NCBI GenBank assembly: GCA_913057685.1
Contig: CAJXOA010000024.1
Location: forward strand, 1-38,845
Source: an uncultured Trueperaceae bacterium
GTDB taxonomy: Bacteria > Deinococcota > Deinococci > Deinococcales > Trueperaceae
Direction of reading: 5' to 3'
DNA length: 38,845 nt
In this document: positions 15,421 to 23,844 of the stretch, piece by piece
Layout: every line of letters begins with the position of its first letter
Numbering within the stretch: position 1 is the stretch's first letter
Program-made: the position numbers and the translations under genes
Notes under the pieces: generated by a model
The model's input: the letters and a program-made list of their open reading frames with translations, nothing else
Database searches by the model: none
What the model was told of the DNA's origin: nothing

Positions 15421-15942
15421 ATGAGACGCGCCCTTCGCCCGCTCGCCGCCCTCCGCCGCACGCTCCTCCTGCTGGCGTCCGCCGCGTGGCTCGCGACGGC
15501 CGCGACCGCCGTCGCGCAGGCGGACGGCATCGCCTTCGACGTCGAGATCCTGCGCGTCGACCTCGTCGTGAACGACGAGGGCGAGACCGTCGAGCGGTTC
15601 GAACCGGTGCAGGAGGCCCCGCCCGGCGAAGAGATCGAGTACCGCGTGACCGTCCGCAACGACGGATCGCGGATCTACCGCCCCGGGACGCTGCCGATCC
15701 GCCTCCCGATCGGGGAGGGCGTGCAGTACGTCGAGGGCTCGGCCGGCCCGCAGGGCGGCGACCTCGTCGTCGAAGCGTCGGTCGACGGCGGCGCGACGTT
15801 CACCGAGCTGCCCGTCGAGGCGGCGGAGGGGGACGCCCCGGCGTTCGACCCGGCCGCGGTCGACACCCTGCGCTGGACGCCGAGCGTGCCGTTCGAGCCC
15901 GGCATGGAGTTCGTCCTCGTCTACCGCGTGCAGGTCCTCTGA
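15421..15942 (+). CDS. Secreted protein with one DUF11-like beta-sandwich domain
   Basis: A 173-residue exported protein. A twin-basic, hydrophobic signal peptide ends near ATAVAQ (about residue 36). The mature part (VDLVV..GEEIEYRVTVRNDGSRIYRPGTLPIRLPIGEGVQYVEGSA) resembles the DUF11/'conserved repeat' beta-sandwich found in bacterial surface proteins: the E-Y-x-V-T-V-x-N core followed by 'P.G..YV.GSA' and a closing strand W-x-P-x-x-PFEPGMEFVLVYRVQV. No lipobox, sorting signal or catalytic motif is seen, so it is probably periplasmic or surface associated. The gene converges on the ABC exporter genes, leaving 25 bp between the two stops. Confidence 0.72.
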   Translation: MRRALRPLAALRRTLLLLASAAWLATAATAVAQADGIAFDVEILRVDLVVNDEGETVERFEPVQEAPPGEEIEYRVTVRNDGSRIYRPGTLPIRLPIGEGVQYVEGSAGPQGGDLVVEASVDGGATFTELPVEAAEGDAPAFDPAAVDTLRWTPSVPFEPGMEFVLVYRVQVL

Positions 15943-15967
15943 GCCCGGCTCACGGGGCGCGGGACGC

Positions 15968-17950
15968 TCAGGCGTCCGGCGCCTCCTCGTACTGCAGTTC
16001 GTACAGCCGACGGTAGTACCCGTCCTGACGGAGGAGTTCCGCGTGGTTGCCCTGCTCCACGAGGCGACCCTGCTTCATGACGAGGATGCGGTCGACGTTC
16101 TGGATGGTCGACAGGCGGTGCGCGATCACGATGCTCGTGCGCCCCTGCATCAACTTCTCGAGCGCGTCCTGGATCAGGTCCTCGGTTTCCGTATCGACGT
16201 TCGCGGTGGCCTCGTCGAGGACCAACAGGATGTCGGGGTTCTGCACCAGCGCGCGCGCGAACGCCAGGAGTTGCTTCTGGCCGGTGCTGAAGCCCGCCCC
16301 CCGCTCGCGGACCGGCGTGTCGTACCCCCCTGGAAGGCGCGCGATGAAGTCGTGCGCGTTGACGAACCGGGCGGCCTCCTCGACGCGCTCGTGCGGGATG
16401 CTCGCGTCCCCGAGCGTGATGTTGCTGCGCACGGTGCCCGAGAACAGGAACGGATCCTGCAGGACGATGCCGACGTGGCGGCGGAGGTCCACCTGGTCGT
16501 AATCGCGGACGTCGCGCCCGTCGAGCCGCACCGCGCCACGCTGGACGTCGTAGAAGCGGCTGACGAGGCTGATGATCGTCGTCTTGCCCGCGCCGGTGTG
16601 CCCGACGAACGCGACCGATTCGCCCGGCTGGATGGTGAACGTCAGGTCCTTCACGACCCAGTGCTCGTCGTCGTAGGCGAACGACACCCCGTCGAACGCC
16701 ACCTCGCCCCGGAAGTTCGTGTCGAACGCGTCGGGGTCGGGCCGGTTCGTGACCGCCTCGGGCGTGTCGAGCAGACCGAAGATCCGTTCGCTGGACGCCA
16801 TCGCCGCCTGCAGGATGTTGAACTTGTCCGACAGGTCCTGGAGCGGCCGGAAGAACATCTGCGCGTACTGCTGGAAGGTGATCAACGTCCCGATCGTGAT
16901 CGCCTCCACCCCGCCCGGCCCCACCAGGTGCCAACTGGCGAAGGTGAGGATGAGGGCGGTCGTGAGGCCGCTGGCGACGTTCACGGTCGGGAAGAACAGG
17001 CTGAACCAACGCACCTGCTCCGCGTGCGCGTCGAGCAGCGTCAGGTTCAGGTGATCGAAGCGCTTCTGGTTGCGGTCCTCGCGGTTGAACAGCTGCACCG
17101 TCCGCATGCCGTTCAGGTTCTCCGCGAGGTACGTGTTCGACCGGCTCGTGCGGAGGCGGACGGTGCGGTAGGCGTCGCGCAACCGCAAGCGTAGGAACGT
17201 GAGGGCCACGAACAGCAGCGGCATGACCGTCAACGTGATCAACGCGAGGCGCCACTCGATCGTGAACATGTAGACCATCAGGCCGGTCAGGATCCCGACG
17301 TCGGCGATCAGGCCCACGACGCCGTCCTTCATCATCATCTCGATCGCGTCGACGTCCCCGGTGATGCGGGTGATGAGCCGCCCGACCGGCGTGCGGTCGA
17401 AGAACCCCAGGTGCAGCCGCTGGATCTTCGCGAAGATCGCCCTGCGGATGTCGTACACGATGTGTTGCCCCATCCACGAGACCGCGTACGTGTAGCCGTA
17501 GCGCAGACCGAAGTTCACGAGCGCCAGGGCGACGTACAGCCCCACGATGCCGGTGAGGCCGCGCAGGCGTTCGTTCAGGTCCAACGACGCCCACGGCTCC
17601 TGGGCGGCGAGCAGGTACCGGTCGACCGCCGCCCCGATGAGGCTGGGGAAGACCGGCGCGATCGCGCTGTAGGCCAGCAGCAGCCCCACCCCCAACGCGA
17701 GCGGTCCCTTGTACGGCGCGACGAACGCCAGGAGGCGACGCATCAACTGCCAGTCGAACGTGCCCTCCATCCGCTGGCCCTCCTCGTCGTACTTGCCCTC
17801 CTCGCGGAGCTTCCCGACGAACGCCTTGCGGTTCGCCTTGTAGTCCGCCTTCGTGGCCTGCACGTCGTACGCCGGGTCCTCCATGTCGGTGAGGGCCTCG
17901 CGCGGGGCGGGCACCGAGGCGCGGCGGGGGTCGCGGGGGGCGCGGCTCAC
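15968..17950 (-). CDS. Heterodimeric ABC exporter, catalytic-Glu half (TmrAB-like)
   Basis: A 660-residue half-transporter: about 75 extra cytosolic N-terminal residues, six membrane helices (ABC type-IV exporter fold; WMGQHIVYDIRRAIFAKIQRLHLGFFDRTPVGRLITRITGDVD marks coupling helix 1 in outline), and a C-terminal nucleotide-binding domain with Walker A GHTGAGKTT, Q-loop LQDPFLFSG, a non-canonical signature FSTGQ, Walker B LLVLDEAT with catalytic Glu, and switch His (AHRLST). The GTG start at 17950 overlaps the partner stop as GTGA. The variant signature faces the partner's Asp-type Walker B, as expected of an asymmetric exporter. Likely exports lipids, peptides or drugs; the substrate is unknown. 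Confidence 0.92.
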   Translation of the reverse strand: MSRAPRDPRRASVPAPREALTDMEDPAYDVQATKADYKANRKAFVGKLREEGKYDEEGQRMEGTFDWQLMRRLLAFVAPYKGPLALGVGLLLAYSAIAPVFPSLIGAAVDRYLLAAQEPWASLDLNERLRGLTGIVGLYVALALVNFGLRYGYTYAVSWMGQHIVYDIRRAIFAKIQRLHLGFFDRTPVGRLITRITGDVDAIEMMMKDGVVGLIADVGILTGLMVYMFTIEWRLALITLTVMPLLFVALTFLRLRLRDAYRTVRLRTSRSNTYLAENLNGMRTVQLFNREDRNQKRFDHLNLTLLDAHAEQVRWFSLFFPTVNVASGLTTALILTFASWHLVGPGGVEAITIGTLITFQQYAQMFFRPLQDLSDKFNILQAAMASSERIFGLLDTPEAVTNRPDPDAFDTNFRGEVAFDGVSFAYDDEHWVVKDLTFTIQPGESVAFVGHTGAGKTTIISLVSRFYDVQRGAVRLDGRDVRDYDQVDLRRHVGIVLQDPFLFSGTVRSNITLGDASIPHERVEEAARFVNAHDFIARLPGGYDTPVRERGAGFSTGQKQLLAFARALVQNPDILLVLDEATANVDTETEDLIQDALEKLMQGRTSIVIAHRLSTIQNVDRILVMKQGRLVEQGNHAELLRQDGYYRRLYELQYEEAPDA

Positions 17951-19725
17951 GACGCCTCCAGGTCCCGCTCGAGCTGTTGCCGGCGGTCCATGTCGGCGTA
18001 CCACCCGTCCTGCGCGAGAAGGTCGGCGTGGCTGCCCTCCTCGACGATGCGGCCGCGGTCCAGGACCAGGATGCGGTCGCTGCTCCGGAAGGCGGACACG
18101 CGGTGCGCCACGATCCACGTCGTGCGGTCCTTCTGGACCTCCTCGAGGCCCTTCAGGATCGCCGCTTCGGTCTGGGTATCCACCGCCGACAGGGCGTCGT
18201 CGAGGATCAGGATGGCGGGATCGCGCACGAAGGCGCGCGCGAGCGCGGTGCGTTGGCGTTGCCCCCCCGACAACGTCACGCCCCGCTCGCCGAGGTGCGT
18301 ATCGAACCCCTCGGGGAACCCCTCGACGTCGTCGAGGACCTGCGCGAGGCGGGCGACCTCGCGGATGCGCGGCATCAGGGCGTCCGTGTCCTCCTCGGGC
18401 AGTCCGTAGGCGATGTTCTCCGCGATCGTGTCGCTGAACAGGTACGGCTCCTGCGGCACGACGCCGAGGTGCCGCCGCACCACCGCGATGGGGATGGTGT
18501 CGATGGGGTGGCCGTCGATGCGGATCTCGCCCTCGTCGGGCAGGATCGTGCGCGTCAACAGGTTCACGAGCGTCGTCTTCCCGGCACCGGTCCGGCCGGT
18601 GATCCCGATCGTCTCCCCGGCGCGCACGTGGAAGGAGACGTCGTCGAGGGCGACGAAGTCCCCGAAGCGGACGGTGACGTGCTCGAACGTGACGTCCCCG
18701 CGGATCGTGCGGATCGTGGGGTCGACGTCGGGCCCGTCGCGCACCTCGGGCTCCTCGTCGAGGATCTGCTTCAGGCGTTGCCAGCTGGTGACGCCCCGCT
18801 GCACGACGTTCGCGATCCAGCCGAGGGCGATCAACGGCCACTGGATCCCCATGAACAACAGCACGAAGGCGCTGAACTCGCCGATCGACAGCGCGCCGCC
18901 GGCCCCGAGCACCTGCCGACCGCCGAGCAGCAGCAGCGCGCTGATGGTGAGCGAGAAGAACACCTCCATCAGCGGGAACAGCGGCCCGTCGACGCGGGTG
19001 AGCGCCAGGTTGCGGCGGATGAACTCGTCGTTCAAGCGTTCGAACGTCGACTCCTCGCGCGCTTCGATGCCGAACCCCTTCACGACGCGGATGCCGCTGA
19101 AGTTCTCCTGCGCCATCGCGCTGACGTCGCTGAACTGCTCCTGGACGCGTTGGTAGCGGCGGTGGATGATGCGAAGCAGCACGAAGAAGGTGAGGGTGAT
19201 GAACGGCACCACCAGCAGCGTCAGCAGCGTCAGCGGCACGTTCAGGGACGCCATGCGCGCCAGCGTGAAGCCGAGCAGGAGCGCCGTGTTCGCCCCCTGG
19301 AACACCGCGACGCCGACCACCATGCGTACGGCGTTCAGGTCGGTGGTGAGGCGCGCCATCATGTCGCCCACCCGGTGGTCGTCGTAGAAGCCGGCGTCGA
19401 GCGCCGTGAAGTGCCGGAACAGGTCGTGACGGACGTCGAACTGCACCTCCCAACTGGCGTTCAGGAGGGTGCGGCGGACGCCGATCATCGCGGCGGCGGC
19501 GGTGGTCATCACCAGAAGGATCAGCAGGATGGTGCCGAGCACGTCGCCGAACGTCGCGGGGGCGCCGCCGTCGCCGGCGGCCTGGAGGGTATCGATCACG
19601 CGGCCGACGAGGACCGGCGCGAACGTCGTCAACGCCGCGAACGTCACCAGCAGCGTGAGGCCGGTGAGGTAGGCGCGGGGGTAGCGGCGGGCGTAGGCGA
19701 ACAGGTCGCGGAAGGTGGCGCGCAT
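17947..19725 (-). CDS. Heterodimeric ABC exporter, degenerate-Walker B half (TmrAB-like)
   Basis: A 592-residue half-transporter with an N-terminal six-helix membrane domain (DLFRHFTALDAGFYDDHRVGD near the coupling helix, in outline) and an NBD with Walker A GRTGAGKTT, VPQEPYLFSD, a canonical LSGGQRQR signature, Walker B LILDDALS in which the catalytic Glu is Asp, and switch His (AHRVSA). It pairs with the downstream half in the manner of Thermus TmrAB and Thermotoga TM287/288: one consensus ATP site, one degenerate. The ATG at 19725 is preferred to upstream codons because it has a GAGGAG Shine-Dalgarno 3-4 nt upstream and begins at the conserved RDLFAYARRYP segment. Confidence 0.92.
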   Translation of the reverse strand: MRATFRDLFAYARRYPRAYLTGLTLLVTFAALTTFAPVLVGRVIDTLQAAGDGGAPATFGDVLGTILLILLVMTTAAAAMIGVRRTLLNASWEVQFDVRHDLFRHFTALDAGFYDDHRVGDMMARLTTDLNAVRMVVGVAVFQGANTALLLGFTLARMASLNVPLTLLTLLVVPFITLTFFVLLRIIHRRYQRVQEQFSDVSAMAQENFSGIRVVKGFGIEAREESTFERLNDEFIRRNLALTRVDGPLFPLMEVFFSLTISALLLLGGRQVLGAGGALSIGEFSAFVLLFMGIQWPLIALGWIANVVQRGVTSWQRLKQILDEEPEVRDGPDVDPTIRTIRGDVTFEHVTVRFGDFVALDDVSFHVRAGETIGITGRTGAGKTTLVNLLTRTILPDEGEIRIDGHPIDTIPIAVVRRHLGVVPQEPYLFSDTIAENIAYGLPEEDTDALMPRIREVARLAQVLDDVEGFPEGFDTHLGERGVTLSGGQRQRTALARAFVRDPAILILDDALSAVDTQTEAAILKGLEEVQKDRTTWIVAHRVSAFRSSDRILVLDRGRIVEEGSHADLLAQDGWYADMDRRQQLERDLEAS

Positions 19726-19806
19726 CGTCTCCTCGGACGTCGGGTGGGCGAGCGGGTCGGCGTTCGTGCGCGCGGGCGAGCGGGGTCGCCGGCGCGGCGG
19801 CCCCGT

Positions 19807-19812
19807 AGGGTA
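19807..19812 (-). promoter_or_regulatory. Candidate -10 box for ABC exporter operon
   Basis: Minus strand TACCCT about 80 nt upstream of the exporter ATG, between the exporter and PASTA genes. It would give a leader of about 75 nt. It has no clear -35 and is not preceded by GG. Confidence 0.4.
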
Positions 19813-19853
19813 CACCCGCCGCCCGACCGACGACCGCGCGCGCGACTACCGGG

Positions 19854-21623
19854 TCAGGGGCGGTCGACCCCGTCCATGACCGTCGCGCGCCCGTAGGGCG
19901 TGCCGTCGATGCGCAGGTCGAACGTCACCGGCCCCGGTTGGATCGTCGGCCACGTTCCGCGGAGGACGTCGCCGCCCTCGACGTCGGTCCGCACGACCTC
20001 GCTGCGGACCCCGTCGCGCGTCGTGGCCAGCACCACCGCCCGACTCGCGGGGAGCCCCTCGGGGACCTCGAAGCGGTACGGCATCCAGCGCACCTCCGGT
20101 GGGGCGGCCGGCACCTCCGGCGTGGGGCGGGGGAGCGCCCGCGGGGCGCCGTTGACGACCAGCCGCACGGCGTCCCCCGCCGCCGCCCGGGCGCTGCCGG
20201 GCGGCGGGTCCTGCAGGAGCACGCCGACCGGGAGGTCGGCGGTCTCGACGGCGTCGACGCGCGCGTCGAGGTCGGCGCGGGCGAGGCGGCGGCGGGCGTC
20301 GGCGAGCGGAAGCCCGACGACGTCCGGCACGGTCGGGCCGAGCGTCGGGGGCGTCTCCACCGCCGCGTCGTTCGCGTTCTCGTTCGCGGCGTCGTTCGCA
20401 TCGTCGTCGCGGGCGTCGACGTCGCCGTCGTCGGGCGGTTCGGGGACGGTGCCGTCGAAGAACGGGGCGCCGCCCGGATCGCCGACGAGCAGGCGGACGG
20501 TGGAGCCGCCCACGCGGACGGGATGCCACGGCGCCGGCGTGGTGGCGATCACCGTACCGGGGGCGGCGCCGTGCGCCGCGACGCGTTCGACGACGATGCG
20601 GTCGGCGCTCCACCCCGCGACCCGCGCCAGGTCGCGGGCGGTGCCGACGTCCAGGCCGCGCAGGTCGGGGAGGAACGTCCGGTCGGGCGTGGGGCCGTCG
20701 CTCACCAGCAGGTGCACCGCGCTGCCCGGGGGGCGCGCCGCCTCCGGCCCGGGGGTGTGCGCGAGGACGGTGTCGACGGGGAGGCCCGCCGGGATGCGTG
20801 CGACGTCGCCGACGACGAACCCCGCCGCGCGGAGGGCGTCTTCGGCGTCCGCCCGGGGACGGCCGGCGAGCGACGGGAGGGGACGGGCGGCGGGCCCGGC
20901 GTTCGCCTCGACGTACGTCAGGCGGACCGTGCGGCCCGGGCGCAGCACGGTGCCGGCCGGCGGGTCGCTGCGCAGGACGGTGCCCGCCGGCGCGTCGCCG
21001 GGCACCGCGACCGGCGCGACCGCGAGACCGAGGGCGGCGAGGTCGGCGGCGGCGTCGGCGGCGGGCGCACCCGCGACGTCGGGGAGGCGGACGACGGCGT
21101 CGTTCACGGTGCCGCGCCACCCGACGAGGGCGAGGAGGACGGCGACCCCGAAGACGAGGGCGGTCGCCGCGGCGGTGCGGACGGCGCGCGGGCGACGGTC
21201 GACGGCGGGCACGCCGTCGGGTGCGGTGGCTGCGACGTCGTCGAGGTCGCCGTCGAGGCCGGCGAGGACGACCGCGTCCCCGTCGCGGCGGAGGTCGGCG
21301 GCGGTGGGGTCGAGCCCGACCGCCTCGAGGCGGGCGCGCCAGGCGTCGTCCATCTCGGCGCGCGGGAGGCCGGTCGGGTCGGCCCACACCGCGTAGCGGG
21401 CGCCGGGGCGGGCGACGACGTCGAGGAGGCGGACGTCGTCGTCGCGCCCGAGGCGCTTGATCGTTCGCCGGTAGGTTTCGAACGCCGCGTCGGCGTCGGG
21501 GGGGAGGTCGTAGACGACGATGCGGACGGGGGTGCCGGCGGGGTCGGTGGCACGCACGAGCGTCCGACCGTCGCCGGTCGCCCACCGTTCGAGGATTTCG
21601 TAGGTTCCGTCGATCAAGGGCAC
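19854..21623 (-). CDS. PASTA-repeat membrane protein with kinase-N-lobe-like remnant
   Basis: A 589-residue protein. Residues 5-80 resemble the start of a PknB-type Ser/Thr kinase (DGTYEILERWATGDGRTLVRATDPAGTPVRI in outline, then a YxxxxKxLxxLDxV helix), but the glycine loop is broken, the ATP-binding Lys is absent, and no catalytic lobe (HRD, DFG) follows, so it cannot be a kinase. A membrane helix (about 150-168) is followed by four PASTA repeats (about 177-241, 248-312, 315-384, 425-490), some with the PDVVGL-type opening. PASTA repeats bind muropeptides or beta-lactams in PknB and PBPs. The C-terminal about 95 residues form another beta-rich segment. The GTG start has a GAGG Shine-Dalgarno. 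Likely a peptidoglycan-sensing or scaffolding protein. Confidence 0.82.
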   Translation of the reverse strand: MPLIDGTYEILERWATGDGRTLVRATDPAGTPVRIVVYDLPPDADAAFETYRRTIKRLGRDDDVRLLDVVARPGARYAVWADPTGLPRAEMDDAWRARLEAVGLDPTAADLRRDGDAVVLAGLDGDLDDVAATAPDGVPAVDRRPRAVRTAAATALVFGVAVLLALVGWRGTVNDAVVRLPDVAGAPAADAAADLAALGLAVAPVAVPGDAPAGTVLRSDPPAGTVLRPGRTVRLTYVEANAGPAARPLPSLAGRPRADAEDALRAAGFVVGDVARIPAGLPVDTVLAHTPGPEAARPPGSAVHLLVSDGPTPDRTFLPDLRGLDVGTARDLARVAGWSADRIVVERVAAHGAAPGTVIATTPAPWHPVRVGGSTVRLLVGDPGGAPFFDGTVPEPPDDGDVDARDDDANDAANENANDAAVETPPTLGPTVPDVVGLPLADARRRLARADLDARVDAVETADLPVGVLLQDPPPGSARAAAGDAVRLVVNGAPRALPRPTPEVPAAPPEVRWMPYRFEVPEGLPASRAVVLATTRDGVRSEVVRTDVEGGDVLRGTWPTIQPGPVTFDLRIDGTPYGRATVMDGVDRP

Positions 21624-21650
21624 GCCGACCGCCTCACGGGACGATACCGC

Positions 21651-21682
21651 GCACCGGCCGGCCCTGCGGGGCCGGCCGGTGC
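21651..21682. terminator. GC-rich hairpin after ftsH
   Basis: Perfect 14-bp inverted repeat (21651-21664 with 21669-21682, TGCG loop) in the gap after the ftsH stop (21708). No T tract follows on the minus strand. Similar to the 2391-2418 hairpin, so this genome may use U-less terminators or Rho with strong hairpins. Confidence 0.6.
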
Positions 21683-21707
21683 GGTCGGGGTGCGTGCGGC
21701 GTGCGGC

Positions 21708-23717
21708 TCAGTCGCCGGCGTCCGGTGCGGGGCGCGGCGGGAGGCCGGGCGCGGGGCGTTCCGGGCGCTCCTCGTCGGACGCCTCCACCCCCTCGCCGTC
21801 CTCCTCGGCGTCGGCGGCGTCCTCCTCGGGGGGGTCGGCCGGCGCCTCCTCCTCGCGCGTTTCGTTCACGAGCCACTCGACGATGTCGTCCGTCGGTTCG
21901 CCCGCTTCGCTGCGTTCGTACGCTTCGTGCACGAGGCGACCGTCGATCGTTTCGCTGCGCAGCAGCGCCTGCGCGACCGCCTCGACGGCGGGCCAGTGCT
22001 CGTCGATCAGGGCGCGACAACCGTCGTACGCCTCCTGCAGCATCTGCGAGACCTGCCCCTCGAGTTCGCGGGCGGTCTCCTCGCTGAAGTCCTTGCGGCG
22101 CGAGATCTCCCCGCCGAGGAAGACCGGGCCCTGGTCGGACCCCCAGGCGACGAACTCCGCGTCGCCCATGCCGAGGTCCAGCACCATCTGTTTCGCGGTT
22201 TCGGTCGCCTGCTTGAGGTCGTTGCTGGCGCCGGAACTCAACGTCCCGGTGACCTTCTTCTCCGCGACGCGCCCCCCGAAGGCGACGATGAGTTGCGCCT
22301 TGAAGCGGTCGACGCTGTGGAACATCTCCTCCTTGGAGAGGGGCGCCATGAAGCCGCCCGCCCCCCCGCGCGGCATGATCGTGACCTTGCGGATCTGCCC
22401 GAGCGCCTCCTGCGCGGCGAACGCGATGGCGTGCCCCGCCTCGTGGTACGCGAGGATCTTGCGTTCCTCGTCGCTCGGCACGAGGCTGCCGCGGCGCAGG
22501 CCGAGGGTGATGCGGTCGAGCGCCTCGTTGAAGTCCAACCAGCGGATCTTCTTGCGGTCGGACCGCGCGGCGACGAGCGCCGCTTCGTTCGTGAGGTTCT
22601 CGAGGTCCGCGCCGCTGAACATCGGCGTCGCTTCGGCGAGGCGGTGCAGGTCGACGTCCGCTTCGGTCGGTTTGCCGCGCACGTGCACGCCGAGGATCTC
22701 CTCGCGTTCGCGCATCGTCGGCAGCCCGATCGTCACCTGCCGGTCGAACCGGCCGGGCCGCAGCAACGCCGGGTCGAGGATGTCCGGCCGGTTGGTGGCG
22801 GCGACGATGATGACGCTCGTGTCCTTCTCGAAGCCGTCCATCTCCGACAGGATCTGGTTGAGGGTCTGCTCGCGTTCGTCGTGCCCACCGCCGATGCCGG
22901 CCCCGCGACGCCGACCGATCGAGTCGAGCTCGTCGATGAAGATGATCGCGGGGGAGGACTTGCGGGCCTCCTCGAAGAGGTTGCGGACGCGGCTGGCGCC
23001 GACCCCGACGAACATCTCCATGAACTCCGACGCGCTGACCGTCAGGAACGGCACGCCCGCCTCGCCGGCGACGGCGCGCGCCAAGAGCGTCTTCCCGGTC
23101 CCGGGCGGCCCGACGAGGAGCATGCCCTTGGGGATCTCCGCCCCGATCGAGTGGTACTTCTGCGGGTTCTTGAGGAAGTCGACGACCTCGAGCAGTTCCT
23201 GCTTCGCCTCCTTGTGGCCGGCGACGTCGTCGAAGGTCGTGTCGACCTTGTTCTCCCGCCCGTACGTCTTCGCCTTCGACTGCCCGAACTGCATCACCTG
23301 GCTCGGGCCGCCCTGCGCCCGCATGAAGATGAACCAGAAGAACGCGATGAGGACGACGATCGGCAGGATCGAGACGAGGAACCCGACCCACTGCGACGGG
23401 TTGCGGACCGTGAGGTCCGGCACCTGCGTCTCGAGGTCGGCGACCAGCGAGTCGGTGATGATCGCGGTGGTGGAGAAGCGCTCGATCGTGCGCGCTTCGC
23501 CGTCGATGGTGACCTGCGTCGGGCCGGTCAGGGTCCCCTGGATCTCGCCCGTCGAGCGTTCGATCGTCATCTCCGCGACGCGACCGTCGGAGACGAGCTC
23601 CCGGAAGGTCGTGAGGTTCACTTCGCTGCTGCCGGTCCCGGTGCCCAACTGGTTGACCACGAAGATGCCGAGCACGAGCAGCATCACGATCAGCCAGGGA
23701 TTGAACGGTCGTCTCAA
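21708..23717 (-). CDS. ftsH: ATP-dependent zinc metalloprotease FtsH
   Basis: A 669-residue membrane-anchored AAA+ protease that degrades misfolded and regulatory membrane and cytosolic proteins. It has membrane helix 1 (8-23), a periplasmic domain (about 25-107), membrane helix 2 (about 111-131), Walker A GPPGTGKT (203-210), Walker B IIFIDELD, the second region of homology NRPDILDPALLRPGRFDR (in outline 309-325), and the zinc-binding HEAGH (425-429). The C-terminal about 60 residues are acidic and Pro/Ala-rich. The start is TTG at 23717 with a CGGAGG Shine-Dalgarno about 7 nt upstream. Length is normal (610-670). Complete and likely functional. Confidence 0.97.
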   Translation of the reverse strand: MRRPFNPWLIVMLLVLGIFVVNQLGTGTGSSEVNLTTFRELVSDGRVAEMTIERSTGEIQGTLTGPTQVTIDGEARTIERFSTTAIITDSLVADLETQVPDLTVRNPSQWVGFLVSILPIVVLIAFFWFIFMRAQGGPSQVMQFGQSKAKTYGRENKVDTTFDDVAGHKEAKQELLEVVDFLKNPQKYHSIGAEIPKGMLLVGPPGTGKTLLARAVAGEAGVPFLTVSASEFMEMFVGVGASRVRNLFEEARKSSPAIIFIDELDSIGRRRGAGIGGGHDEREQTLNQILSEMDGFEKDTSVIIVAATNRPDILDPALLRPGRFDRQVTIGLPTMREREEILGVHVRGKPTEADVDLHRLAEATPMFSGADLENLTNEAALVAARSDRKKIRWLDFNEALDRITLGLRRGSLVPSDEERKILAYHEAGHAIAFAAQEALGQIRKVTIMPRGGAGGFMAPLSKEEMFHSVDRFKAQLIVAFGGRVAEKKVTGTLSSGASNDLKQATETAKQMVLDLGMGDAEFVAWGSDQGPVFLGGEISRRKDFSEETARELEGQVSQMLQEAYDGCRALIDEHWPAVEAVAQALLRSETIDGRLVHEAYERSEAGEPTDDIVEWLVNETREEEAPADPPEEDAADAEEDGEGVEASDEERPERPAPGLPPRPAPDAGD

Positions 23718-23778
23718 GGAAAGCCTCCGTGGTGCGCCGCGAACGCGGGGCGAATCCCCCGCGGGGCGCAGCGCGAGA

Positions 23779-23784
23779 AGCGTA
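23779..23784 (-). promoter_or_regulatory. Candidate -10 box for ftsH
   Basis: Minus strand TACGCT, about 60 nt upstream of the TTG start. This is the same hexamer as the tRNA-Ala -10. A TTACAG further upstream is spaced 21 bp, too far for a standard -35. Confidence 0.4.
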
Positions 23785-23844
23785 GCACCGGGGTGCGCGC
23801 CGCACCTGTAAGCCGCGGGACGATGCCGAGCGGGCGACGGCGCG

